From Hypsibius dujardini (Eukaryota > Tardigrada > Eutardigrada > Parachela > Hypsibiidae), in the NCBI GenBank assembly GCA_001579985.1, contig LRSR01014593.1, forward strand, positions 1 to 30,195: a DNA stretch of 30,195 nt, read 5' to 3'. The translations under genes were made by a program, and so were the position numbers. Within the stretch, counting starts at the first letter, position 1. The number at the start of each line of letters is the position of its first letter. Below the pieces are notes generated by a model. It ran no database searches, was not told the origin of the DNA, and saw only the letters and a list, made by a program, of their open reading frames with translations. Shown here piece after piece: positions 1 to 10,210 of this stretch.

Positions 1-239
1 CACAGATATTCTCGATCGATCGATCGATTGCTTCATTAAAGTCACGAAAATGTGAAGCGCACTTGTTTTTAGGCACATGTTCTTTGGAGACTTCCCCTAA
101 CAAAAAAGGATTTTTTGAGACGCCCAAAGTCCAAAACGGTTAGCCATATGAAAACAAATGGCTGGGGTTACTGCACAATAGTCACTGAATTTCTGAAAGA
201 GTTGGCTAGCCAGGGGGTTGGCCGTCACCGTCGGCATCA
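1..239. other. Non-coding, nothing recognised
   Basis: I see no gene here. A short GATC/CGAT run lies at about 12-29. The short open frames have no coding character. Confidence 0.5.
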
Positions 240-1960
240 TAAATGGAAGATGGTCCCACTCCCACCGAAAGGTGGACGGCCAGTCTAGACAACGTACAAT
301 CATCTCGGATGGTGGACGGTCTGTCGAAGAACTGGATGACCAGTTACAATAGGCGCAGACACAGACACAGACACAGACAGGTGCTGAGACAGTCACAGAG
401 TGTACGTCTATTCTGGCATATAAGGGTCTTTTGGGAATTTCGGCGGCCCAACCGGAAATGGACGATCAGTCGGGCACATAATGTCAGCCTAGAAGATGGC
501 CTGTTGGTCCGAGAGATCGACGGCCTATCTAGGTAGTGCACGGTCAGTGTGCAAGGTTCACGAGTGGTTTACAAAGTTTTCGGTTGAACCAGAAGATGGA
601 CACCACCGTTACCAGAAGATGGACACAACCGTTGGAAGGTTGACTCCCAATCGGGAAGATAAATGATTTGCCCGCAAGCCTCACAGGTTAGTCGAAAGGT
701 GGAATATCAGTTCGGACATTGAATACTATTGGGGAAAGTGGACGATCTCTCCGTGAGGTCGTAAAGCAGTCTGCAAAGTGAACTATTAGTCCGCCGGGTT
801 GACGTTCATACGAAGCGTTGATGATCTACATACACATAGAAAGCTGACAGTTTATTTGGAAGATAAGCGACCCTTTCCGAATGTTGATGGTAGTCTGCGA
901 ACTCTTTGATCAGTTTTGAAGATGGACAGTCCGTCCGGAAGATGGGAGATCTATGCACAAGGTCACAGTCAGTCTGGAAAGTACGCACTCAGCCTGAAGG
1001 ATAAGAACCATACCCGGAAGGATGATGACCAGTTCGAAATATCTACGCTCTGACTGGAAGGTTGACGGCAAAAGGTAGGAAGACCGACGGTCGTTCTGCA
1101 AGGTGGACGGACAATACGGACTATGGGTGGTGCTTCCGGAAAGTTGACTGCCAGTCCAGAATATTAACGCTCAGTCCAAAAGGACCTAGTCAGTCTGCCG
1201 GTTGGACGGTCTGACGGTCTTCGGATAATTGCAATGGTGGACTGTCACTACGGAAGGTTGACAGTGAGTCTGAAAAGTTGGCAATCAGACCGAAAGATGC
1301 GCCATCCGTTTCGCAGGAGGAAAATGGACGAGTTGTTTGGAAGGTTCATGAAATGCGCATTGAGGAGTCACGATCAGTCAATATAATTCAGCGTCATTTC
1401 GAATAAATGACGGTTACAGTGGGTAATTGACGGTCAACCCGTAATGATAACTGTCAGTCCGAAACTTGGAAGGTTGACGGTCCGTCCTTGGTGGTTGACG
1501 GTCCGTCCTTGGTGGTTGACGGTCCGCCCTTGGTGGTTGACGGTCCGTCCTTGATGATTGACGGTCCGTCCTTGGTGGTTGACGGTCCGCCCTTGGTGGT
1601 TGACGGTCCGTCCTTGGTGGTTGACGGTCCGTCCTTGGTAGTTGACGGTTGGTCCAGACAGTGCACGGCCAGTCCGAAAAGTCCACGATCGCGGTTCATC
1701 TGAAAAGTGTGCGCCCTGCAGTCCTGACATGGAATGGCGGTCAGCCCGGAAAGGGAGAGTCAACACGAGTGGATGACTCTCAGTTTTTAATCTGAACTGT
1801 TTTATCCTGTAGCAGACAGCGAGTCCAGCCTTTGGCTGTCACTCTGAGCATTAAGTGAACAGTCAGTCCGGAAGATGGACCATTCGCTACACCGGATTGA
1901 TGGCCCACCTTCCGAACTGACCGTCTACTCCCGGAACGTCCGTCCACCGACCGTTCGCCT
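240..1960. repeat. Decayed ~20-bp tandem array
   Basis: Reading the strand in lines of about 20 bases shows a repeated, heavily mutated unit whose consensus is close to GGTTGACGGTCAGTCCGGAA. Recognisable copies run almost continuously from about 240 to 1890, with units of 18 to 25 bp. Clear copies lie near 910-1000, 1040-1110 and 1860-1885. At about 1905-1960 the copies read in the opposite orientation (TTCCGAACTGACCGTC). The open frames in this stretch are by-products of the repeat and are not genes. Old satellite or minisatellite DNA is the simplest explanation. Confidence 0.8.
1468..1655. repeat. Homogeneous 21-bp minisatellite, nine units
   Basis: One 20-bp unit is followed by eight 21-bp units of the type TTGGTGGTTGACGGTCCGTCC, differing by only one to a few bases. 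Because 21 is divisible by three, all frames stay open and give artificial heptapeptide repeats on both strands. It lies inside, and is derived from, the much older degenerate array around it. Confidence 0.9.
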
Positions 1961-4770
1961 TTGTTCTCCTCCGTTGATCAATGAATTTTACTACTGACTG
2001 AGCAGCATTGTCATTTCCTTTTCAGAGCTACCTGACGTGGAGGGAGCTCCGGAACGGAAGTACTAAGAAGAAGGCCCCAGTGAATTGGATGGCACGCGCT
2101 TCGAAAGCGCTTCTCTCAAGTCGATTTATACATTCACCAATCCGGCGTCCGGCGACAGTGCCCGCGAATACGACATTGCGTCGGATAATGACGTGGGTCG
2201 ATGTTTATTGTCCACTCCTGTTGCGCGCGCGCACATGTGCCATTGTTTGCTTAGGATAACACTATTTATAGGTGTGTTGTGTGTTGGTGTTGCTAAACGT
2301 TTCGCAGAATCCCGCTCTCCCGTGGTGAGAACTACACGGAAAGTGTGCAGCCGTGTCCGGAGATTGCGCAAGAAAACTTTTCTCTTTCCCGATCGATGAC
2401 GTCAAGGTGTTCCCTTTGAGATCACTCCGACCGGTAGTCGATGCAAAAGGTTATCGACCACGGTAGAAAATACCACTAAAGAGCTCTTTCCTGCGTTTGT
2501 CCAGCCGGCTTGAGTGAAGATTTTGGTTGGGTCGAGGTTGGGTGCCTGAAGGAAGCCAATCTCCGTTTGAACATCATTGCGCCTAGTCGATCTATGTGGA
2601 CAATCGATTGAAATCACTTCTGTTGGGGGGTGAATAAAGAAAACGGTCGTTGGTGTAAAAGGCTCCGGTTACTATGTTTACTTTACACCGGGTATAGTAC
2701 ATAGTACACCGGGTATGGTACTCCGGGTATGGTACACCGAGTCCCGGAAATCTTTGATTTTCTTTGTGGAACGCCTGTGCGCGAGTTTGGACGTCGTCAT
2801 CGCTCCTTCTTAAATGCCGGATCTTACTAACGGCGTTGATCCGGTCGATGGGGCTACCTAAATCGTTAGGAGGTCGAGGAGGGTTTCATGCCACTTGATT
2901 TCTGACTTTTGTATAGGTTTTCCATGCTTGCGATACTGATTCTGCGTGTTCCGAATCATTCACTTTGCTGCTCTGGTATTAAGGGTTATTGCAGTTTTGA
3001 AATGTCATCATCAAGACCTGCTGTTCTGGGAGATAGTTACTGGCGACCGGAGTCGCAATGAGAAGTGCAAGGGCTTTATTACAGGAAGACCTTGTAACCT
3101 TGGTATACATACAGTACAAACTGTACATATCTTTACATCACGTACGCACACACCCTTACATCACGCATTGCATTCCAGTTGTTGACCTTAAGTGACTCAG
3201 TTTGGAAGGATGAAACTTTTCATGTTTAACGCATCTAGAAAGCTTTGATGTCTGATAAGCGAATGAATTTTTCTCTCTTTGCCCAATAGAAGATTATTCA
3301 TGGGGCAGAGAATTCCGTAGTAATAATCTGCTATAGTAAAGCGCAAACTGAACAGGAGCTTGATTTTCGTCCATTCAATCAGGCAATCAATCCAGTTTTA
3401 TACAGTGAAAAATTTGCGCTCCTGTCAGTGATTATACGGTTACATGCTCGACTTTAAACTTTCTGTCGTCAGACTACAAATCAAACAGCTTTTCTAAGAA
3501 AGTGCGACAAAGAGGTGTGTGTAGCGTAGAACTGTAGAAGTTAGTAAAGATTTCATTCTTCTGAAGAATGTGCCTTGCCTTGCGACTGTCCGTAGTCCAA
3601 AAGAGAAGTCGACTATGTTTGCCACAGTCGGCTCACCACCACCAATGTATTTGATGCATTACACACCAGACGGCACGAACTGGGTAGCGAAAAGAAAGGA
3701 GGCGGGGCGCTACATGAAAATTATTTGCGAATATTTTTTGCAGTTTCAGAGTGTGCTTTGCAGTGTTGCTTTTGGATCTCGGCGCTGCGGCCTTCCAACT
3801 TCTGCCGGATTTCGAATATTATATTGTAATTGTTGATGGCACACACCAACGTCGTCCCTAATCAGCTTATTTTGGATTGATCTCGGGACGTCGTCGCCCC
3901 TTTTGCGGCGTTTGCGACTTAAACTTTGCGGTATGTGTAGTAGAGCAGAGAAATGCCGTTAGCAGAAATGAATTTCCTCTAGGAAGGCAGTTTTGAAAGG
4001 GGTAATATGTTTTGCATTTGTGTTTCCATCCGTTTAAGAGTTTCGCATAGAGATTCAGCATGGCGGCGAGAGTTATTTCGCCTCAGGAATTTTGTTTCTC
4101 AGATTGGTTGAGGCGCTGTAGAATTCAATCAACTTCTGCGTGACGGCCTAGTCTGGAAACGATTGATTTATACTCTTGCAATGCCATCTGATTTTTCAGT
4201 TTTGTTTCCCTCAGGCGTGTTATTGTTACAGTGGCGGTGGGTTGTTCGCACTTTGAATTTTCGGACCCTCCTCCCAGCGAGGTTTTGTGTGGATATTGGG
4301 TGGAATTTTGAGATAAGCGACGCGTCCCTTGACTTGACATCGATTAACCTTGTCTCTCTCGCAGTAATGGATTCGTCGTAGAAGAAACAGTTCTTGGCCC
4401 TGTTTTTCCGTTCGCTCGCAGCGGAGGTGGTTCTCTAGCTGAATAGCCGAGCGGTGTGACTCGTAAAAATTTAAGTTCATTCGGGTGCGACGGGAAACTG
4501 GAAACAAGCGCCGGTTTGACTGTGCGAAGACTTCGTTGACTTATTAGGAGATCAGGGCGATTGATTGATGACTTGGTTCTGGATGGTTTGTATTGGCGCA
4601 TTGATTTATGCATTGGAGCGATAGACTGATTGCTTGATTTGATGGTGGTTCAGTTCACAAATTGTTTGCTGTAAATTGTCAGGCTTAATTTTCTGTTGGT
4701 TATTTTGAATTATTTACACGCAGCAATTTGAAATTTAGCTTCTAGCCTTTCACACATATTTTGTTATCTA
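1961..4770. other. Intergenic stretch, two unassigned coding-like patches
   Basis: No complete gene can be supported. Two patches look protein-like. At 2026-2200, after a good TTTTCAG acceptor, one frame reads well but is interrupted by TAA at 2064. At 3570-3760 one frame contains MFATVGSPPPMYLMHYTP and then TNWVAKRKEAGRYM. Neither patch can be joined to neighbours through convincing splice sites, and neither family is recognised. They may be exons of a gene I cannot reconstruct, decayed gene fragments, or chance. Confidence 0.3.
2683..2750. repeat. Short tandem repeat, ACACCGGGTATGGT type
   Basis: Four imperfect copies of a 14- to 18-bp unit around the core CCGGGTATGGTAC follow one another. 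No gene is attached. Confidence 0.6.
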
Positions 4771-4791
4771 CTTTTTGGAATTGCCTTTCAG

Positions 4792-5068
4792 TCCATTGAT
4801 AAGAGCTTTCCATTATGCCGACACCGCCGAGGCCGGTCTTTCCACTAAGGAGACCGTACACGCTTCTCACATATCAGCGGATGGTTTGTTTGTTTCTTCA
4901 AATTGTAGTTTTGAACGCGATTACACATTACTCCAGTGTATACTACCGCTCGTGCGCGGACATCTATTTCGGGTCGAACACGGGCAGCAACACTGTGATC
5001 CAGTTATCATCGACCGGGCCCTTTTCATTTCTAGTCTCCGCCGACGATTCGTATATCTGAAACGGTGA
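4792..5068 (+). pseudogene. Unassigned coding-like segment, possibly decayed
   Basis: After a CTTTCAG acceptor, one frame reads PLIRAFHYADTAEAGLSTK and onward to about 4885. From about 4909 a different frame looks more natural, with DIYFGSNTGSNTVIQLSS followed by GPFSFLVSADDSYI, then TGA eight bases before a strong GTGAGC donor at 5067. The second part faintly recalls the Y-F-x-x-x-S-D-D stretch of PA14-type beta domains; this is only a resemblance. The two frames can be joined only by removing 25 bases, too few for a normal animal intron. A frameshifted pseudogene fragment is the reading I favour. The function is unknown. Confidence 0.3.
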
Positions 5069-5173
5069 GCTTTCTTTCTTCGACGGCGATATATAAACTA
5101 CAATCACTTTATAAACTTGGAGCCAAGTTTACGTAATAATCGCCGGAAGAGGGCTGCGTTACAGTCGCATCGC

Positions 5174-5293
5174 ATCACACACACACATACACAGACACAT
5201 ACAGACACACACACATACAGACACACACAGACACAGACAGACAGACAGACACAGACACAGACACAGACACAGACACAGACACAGACACACACG
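5174..5293. repeat. (CA)n / (CAGACA)n microsatellite
   Basis: An uninterrupted CACACA, CAGACA and CAGA mixture. Reading frames through it are artefacts. Confidence 0.9.
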
Positions 5294-5295
5294 CT

Positions 5296-5693
5296 ACTAC
5301 AAATATACAGCCCAGCTGCGCTCTCGCGCACCGGCTTCCTGGAACTTATTTCCGGCTGCATGTTCTTTTCCTTTCGCCGCGTTCCCGCTCTGATTATTTC
5401 TTCCAGGGTGCGTCGCTTCTTTCTCCACACGCGGCGCACTTCAACCGAGCGTGAATTGCTACTGAATCAGCCGTCCGGCTGAAGGAGCCTAATTCAGGAT
5501 GCCTTTCTACTCTTTGAGGCATTATTCAGAGAGGTTAGGCCCGGCCGCGCAAGCAACCACGTCGTCATCAGATTCCGGACACAAGGGCGATCGTCTAAAA
5601 TTTATTCCAAAAAAGAGAGCGTGTGACGACGCGGGGGGAGACTCCCAACTGTGTCGTGTTATTCGAGACCGCCAACCGTGCGGGGCTTCATAA
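5296..5693 (+). other. Open stretches, unassigned
   Basis: Two adjoining short open frames end at 5482 and 5693. The second (5499-5693) would encode 64 residues with a mixed, protein-like composition. No family is recognised, no partner exons are found, and length alone is not significant. It is noted so that the stretch is not read as empty. Confidence 0.15.
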
Positions 5694-5864
5694 ATTGTCG
5701 CTTACCTGAACCGTGTATCTGACTGCTTGTCTGACTCGCCTTGTCGATACATTTTTGTGTCTTCCGATCGTCCGCAAAGTGAAAGTTCATCTCGCATGTA
5801 GTTTGTCGACGTAGTTTTGGTTCCTACCCAACACTGGACAATTGTCTGTCGGTATGTCTAGGTG

Positions 5865-5878
5865 TCTCTCTCTCTCTC

Positions 5879-5909
<31 letters not shown>

Positions 5910-5910
5910 T
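5865..5910. repeat. (TC)n(TG)n microsatellite
   Basis: A CTCTCT run passes directly into a TGTGTG run with single TTT interruptions. Confidence 0.85.
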
Positions 5911-8440
5911 TGTACACGGCTATTTGCTTATCGAGCATGCAAGTTTATTTTGGGAACCAAATGTAGTTTCAGTGACGTCACTGCGGACCGGCGAGATTTG
6001 CCGGCGTCGCTTATTTGGAAACCATATACCGCCCTTGTGCTTTTGTTTTATTTGTATTTTTAACGTATTTCAGCTGTTTTGATACGACTCCAGTTATTGG
6101 ATTGAGTTGTTGTCGGTTAATTTCATTTACGTTCACCTCGGTTGATTGTAGGTAATCAGTATCACTCGCAAATAATAAGGAGAGAAATCGATTACACGAG
6201 CGCCAGAAGCGTTTACGTGCCTGGCTGAGGAGGAGAGGGAAGAACCGGTTCATCGTCATCTGAACAGATCGCTGGCCTTTCTGAGTATTCCTCCGTCCTA
6301 GTTCCTACCACTCCTTCTCCAAAGCGAGCGCCGGAAATCGCCCACATCGTTCATCCTAGCTCGCCGGCCCATCGCGAGCTTGCTTGTTTTTCTCTTTGGG
6401 AGTGAAGCTGGAGCTTTAATCGTTAAATTAGCGGATTGATCTGTCTTGGTCTGTCTTTATCTGTCTGTCTGCTGTCTGTCTGACTGTCTTGTCGCGGGTG
6501 CGATTTGGTGATGAGTTGAGTTGAGTTGAGGTTGTTAAAGCCGGCGTGCAGGGGTTTTGTTTGTCCTTCGTGGCCCGTCGCTTGTTGAGCTCCCTTCGGG
6601 GCAATTGATTTTTAAGTCAGTTATATGTGGGGGACTCTCTACCGACTGGGCAATGCTGATTTCTTAATGGTACACACTGTGAATCAATGGCGAACCGCCC
6701 CCGTGGCGTAGTGACAATTGTGTACTGTCTTTGGGTATTTTCGTGGCTTTCGATCGTCGTCGTCGTCGTCGTCGTCTGGAGGTTTTGCTGCTTGACGATT
6801 GCTGCTGGCTTTGACGTAGCTTCTGTCTACAGCTCCCAGGTCGACCCTGAAGTGGCGCCACTTGTTGGGCAAGCCGGATTGCTCAGATTGGTGTGACCGC
6901 CTGGACTGTGATTGATGTAATATGTATGGCCTCGAATTTAGCTTTTTAATTATGCTCTTCGAGCGAGTTAGGACGTGTCGGAATTGGTGTTTGTGTCGTC
7001 GTGATCAAGGGATGGAGATGTGTCATGCACGATACATGCAACCTGTAAGTGACAATGCACTGTGCTCCTTTCACCACTTCTCGGTGTCTGGTTTCGAATG
7101 CTTGACTCAATCTGACATTCTGCTGTAATTCTCTTGGCGGTTTCGGCACCTCGGCCTAAAACGTTCTTGCCGGTATCTGTGAATTTCAAATCCGTGAAAG
7201 CCTTTGGTTTTTTGCATGCCTGCCTGCCTGCTGTCTGGAAGCTCAGGAGTTTAACTTGCAGCGAAGGCGTTAGAGATTGCACCAGAAGACTCGAACGGTA
7301 CGTACTCGTTTGCGTCTCATTGCGGAAAGTTGACGAAAGGACTGTCCGTTATATGTTTATTAGTCCGGACAGGGCGGATCGGTGTATTCTCACAGCCCAG
7401 TAGTCCAGACCACCGTTAACTCGCAGGAATTGTGCGCTCGTGTTTAATGTCTGATGCGTTCGTTAATCTGTGTGCAGGGTTATAAACCGTGAGATTTATT
7501 TTCATTCTGTGGATTGATGTGCCGCAGGATGGGGGCGATGATGCCGGCGGACCTTGCTCAGGTTCGTTACTGATAGATTAGTACAGAAATACATTACACG
7601 CGGAGGGAGCGTTAAACGTTGCTCTATATATGTGCGGATCATGACGCGCGAATGGCGGGGGCGATAACTAAAAGTGAAGCGTTGAAAGACGTGGGAGCGA
7701 TAAGTAATCCTACAGGAGAGATCGACGGACTAATCAGTGACCGGGATGCTCTTGAAATTCATTGATGGATGCGATGAGATGGGGGGATTTATTGGTTACG
7801 TTACGTGTGTCTAGACTGAATAATTTGTTTTGTGTATATCGGTTGATATTACACGGTCCCGTTTTAGTGTGCTTTTGTATTCCCCATCACACGGTCTTTG
7901 CGGTAGACTTTAGAGCGAGACTCAATCCTGTTCCGTCCGATGACGACCAGCCGACTAACCGTCGGACTTTACGATCAGGGAGGATAATGGAAGGCCAACA
8001 GGACTGCTGCGGCACGGTATTCATCTGTTGAATTCGGAAAGCGATCACCCATTAAAAAGGAGAAGATTGCCAGGCGGCGGGCGGCTGCTGCTGTAAGTGA
8101 GACCATGAAATTTGCCGAGGACGGCACATTTTTTGACACTGAGCAATCAACACGCCGAAAACTGCATGACGAGTGGGCATCGTACAGAGTTTATGTGTGT
8201 TGTGTGCTGCCTTCAGTACAAATTCCTGACGATCTACTCCTCAGATATACACAGGGAGTTCCCGGCCTCTCTCTCTCTCCACACTCTACAGTACGCTGTA
8301 AATCGTCTCGAACGGGAGGAGCCTAGTAGCATTTGACGGTGCAGTATGCCTACGAAGAAGTACGCGACGCCCACGCCGGATCGTGAAAGCTCTCGTCGAA
8401 CGTGCTCCCACTGAGCCGGCAGGCTCCTTGTGGGTACTCC
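5911..8440. other. Intergenic or upstream intron, no gene seen
   Basis: Contains a TCTG-rich patch (about 6440-6492), a GTCGTC run (6739-6777) and scattered short open frames. One consensus 5' splice donor, GTAAGT, lies at about 8093 after a lysine/arginine-rich frame (KRSPIKKEKIARRRAAA). It could end an untranslated or coding exon upstream of the PMCA gene, but I cannot link it to anything. Confidence 0.4.
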
Positions 8441-9240
8441 GATTCGATTGAGAGCTCGGCTAGCGATGACGCCGCCGCCGCTCGAGTCTCTTCTCTTTCT
8501 CGCGTCTCCCTCATCCTTCTCCTCCTCCGCCAAAGTTGACGTTTGTCGCGAGTGTACGCGCAGAGAGAGAGGGGAATGTGCATGCGCCGGCCGCGAGCAA
8601 CTGTAAAATGGATTTATTTTATGTCAGACAAAAATAGCGCGCTCAGTGTCTGTATGTAGAGTGTGCGGGAACGACGAACTGGAGAAGGGAAGGAGACGAG
8701 ACTGAGGGAGAACGAGAGAGAGTGAGAGTGAGAGTGAGAGAGAGAGACCGAGGAGGGAGCCGTCTACAGATAGATGTGCGACGACGAACGGGGAACGGGC
8801 TCTCTACAAGGACGACGACGACTGCGACGGGCGGATCGGATTGTGTGGTGGAGTGCAGTAAAACGTGAATGCCTCGTGGTACGCGACGGCTGTGTGGGGA
8901 TGATGTGGAAGGGCACATCGTATCAGGGCCGGGGAGAGACGCGGGGAGCGCGTAGTTTGTGATTTTAAGAGAAATTTGTGTGCTAGAAGCAGCAGCGCGA
9001 GGGGAGGGTTCGTCCTTCGTCGCTATCGTCGTCGTCGTGGGTTCTGATCAGTCTGTCGGTGGCGCACGGACCCGATTTTTATCTCTTTTTGTTCCGTGTA
9101 TCACACATACTCACACATTGCGCCGTGATGTCTATCCGATCCCATCTCATCATCATGCATGTTGAATTCATACAGACGCCCACGGGGTGAGTGAGAGAAG
9201 AGGTACCGCGCGCGCGCGTTAGCCGTGCTCTTCTTTCCCC
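8440..9240 (+). promoter_or_regulatory. GC- and GA-rich stretch, possible promoter/first-exon zone
   Basis: Local composition changes to GC-rich with many CpG. There is a pure-purine GAGAGTGAGAGTGAGAGAGA tract at 8711-8748, several GACGAC/CGTCGTC runs, and an alternating CG run near 9209. GAGA tracts and CpG-rich DNA are common at animal promoters. The PMCA start codon lies in an exon that begins with a splice acceptor, so an untranslated first exon must lie upstream, and this is the most promoter-like stretch. No TATA box or initiator decides it. Confidence 0.25.
8711..8748. repeat. (GA)n tract
   Basis: Purine tract of GAGAGTGAGA units, discussed with the promoter-like stretch. Confidence 0.85.
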
Positions 9241-9923
9241 ATCAAAAGAGAACCCTCCCTATTCATCATGATGGGCCGCGGTGATGGAGGCCAGTTTTAA
9301 TTACTACACCATCAGTGAGTGACTCGTACCGGTTGGAATTCGGAATTCGATATTCTCGCATTGCAAGAGATTGCGTCGGTCGAGTTATCTTCCCCCGGAT
9401 GATATATTTTGGGAGGGTTGGTGTGTTGTATCATAGATCCGGGATATATATTTTCTGCTCTGCCTGCGACCGTATCTTTGCCGGTGACCATCTGAAGAAG
9501 GATTAATATTTTGTTTTTTCGAAAAATGGAGAAGCGAAAGTGAGTGTAGTGTGTACTTTTAACCGACTATTTGATCTTGCGTGGACCTTCGTTGAGTGTG
9601 CCTGTTGGCGGGGTCTGGGGGTGGGCTTGACAGTCGTATGCAGTGGATGCTGGTAGTACTGGTGGTACGTTTGAAGACGATCGGATTCGGTTCCATGGTG
9701 AGATGAATGTAAGAGGTTCGGATTGGTATCGTCTGTGGACTTCCGGTGGATATGACGAGTAACCGTTCATGTTGGACTACATGTTAGGGTCGCCTAATTA
9801 TCCCACGTGCCCTATTTCATCTCTGCTTCGTATCGGGACTCACATTTTATGGGATTGCCATTTTGTCAACTAGATCAGGTTCAATTAATTTTACATTAAA
9901 TTTGAGATTATTTTTAGCTTTTC

Positions 9924-10184
9924 TTACGCAGTTACATCAGGACGGCTCAAACGGCGCAACACTTTATTCGTGTCTGGGCATCCTGCTCCGCTCGGTCGTT
10001 TTTGGTTGAAGGTTTCCCCCGTTGATCGAGTTGCATTTAAAACCGGATAAGGTTTCCCGTGATTCTCTAAACCTGAGTATAGATCCTCAGCGCGACGCTT
10101 CTCGGCATGCTGCTGCTCTCGGCGAGCTCTCCGTTCATCAGAGTGTGACTGCAGTGTGGGGATGGCTGCAGCCGCAGCAGCCAT
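9924..10184 (-). CDS. Hypothetical small protein (86 residues), uncertain
   Basis: This minus-strand frame starts with an alanine run, then a strongly charged stretch (DERRARREQQHAEKRRAEDL, about residues 16-35) that would form an amphipathic helix, and ends in RRLSRPDVTA. The composition is more protein-like than other frames nearby. Against it, the first 11 codons overlap a GC-rich hairpin, no family is recognised, no polyadenylation signal is evident after the stop, and there are no supporting exons. A GTTTAG after the helix could be a donor, so the helix might instead be one exon of a larger gene. Confidence 0.2.
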   Translation of the reverse strand: MAAAAAAIPTLQSHSDERRARREQQHAEKRRAEDLYSGLENHGKPYPVLNATRSTGETFNQKRPSGAGCPDTNKVLRRLSRPDVTA

Positions 10185-10210
10185 AGACTATTTCCGGCAT
10201 CCCCACACAG
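10150..10210. repeat. Inverted repeat / hairpin
   Basis: The arms GCAGTGTGGGGATG and CATCCCCACACAGC pair at 13 of 14 positions. Between them a second, smaller hairpin (ATGGCTGC with GCAGCAGCCAT) can form. The structure could be an RNA hairpin or a transposon remnant. Confidence 0.6.

Noticed and set aside
1414-1766. Long open frames on both strands with heptapeptide repeats (for example VVDGPSL)
   Set aside because: They are created by the 21-bp DNA minisatellite, whose period is a multiple of three; all frames are open at once.
5104-5482. Cys/Val-rich and Thr/His-rich open frames
   Set aside because: Translations of the CA/CAGACA microsatellite.
8234-8533. 99-residue minus-strand frame with acidic start
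   Set aside because: It lies in GC-rich DNA where stops are rare, with no domain and no splice or polyadenylation support.
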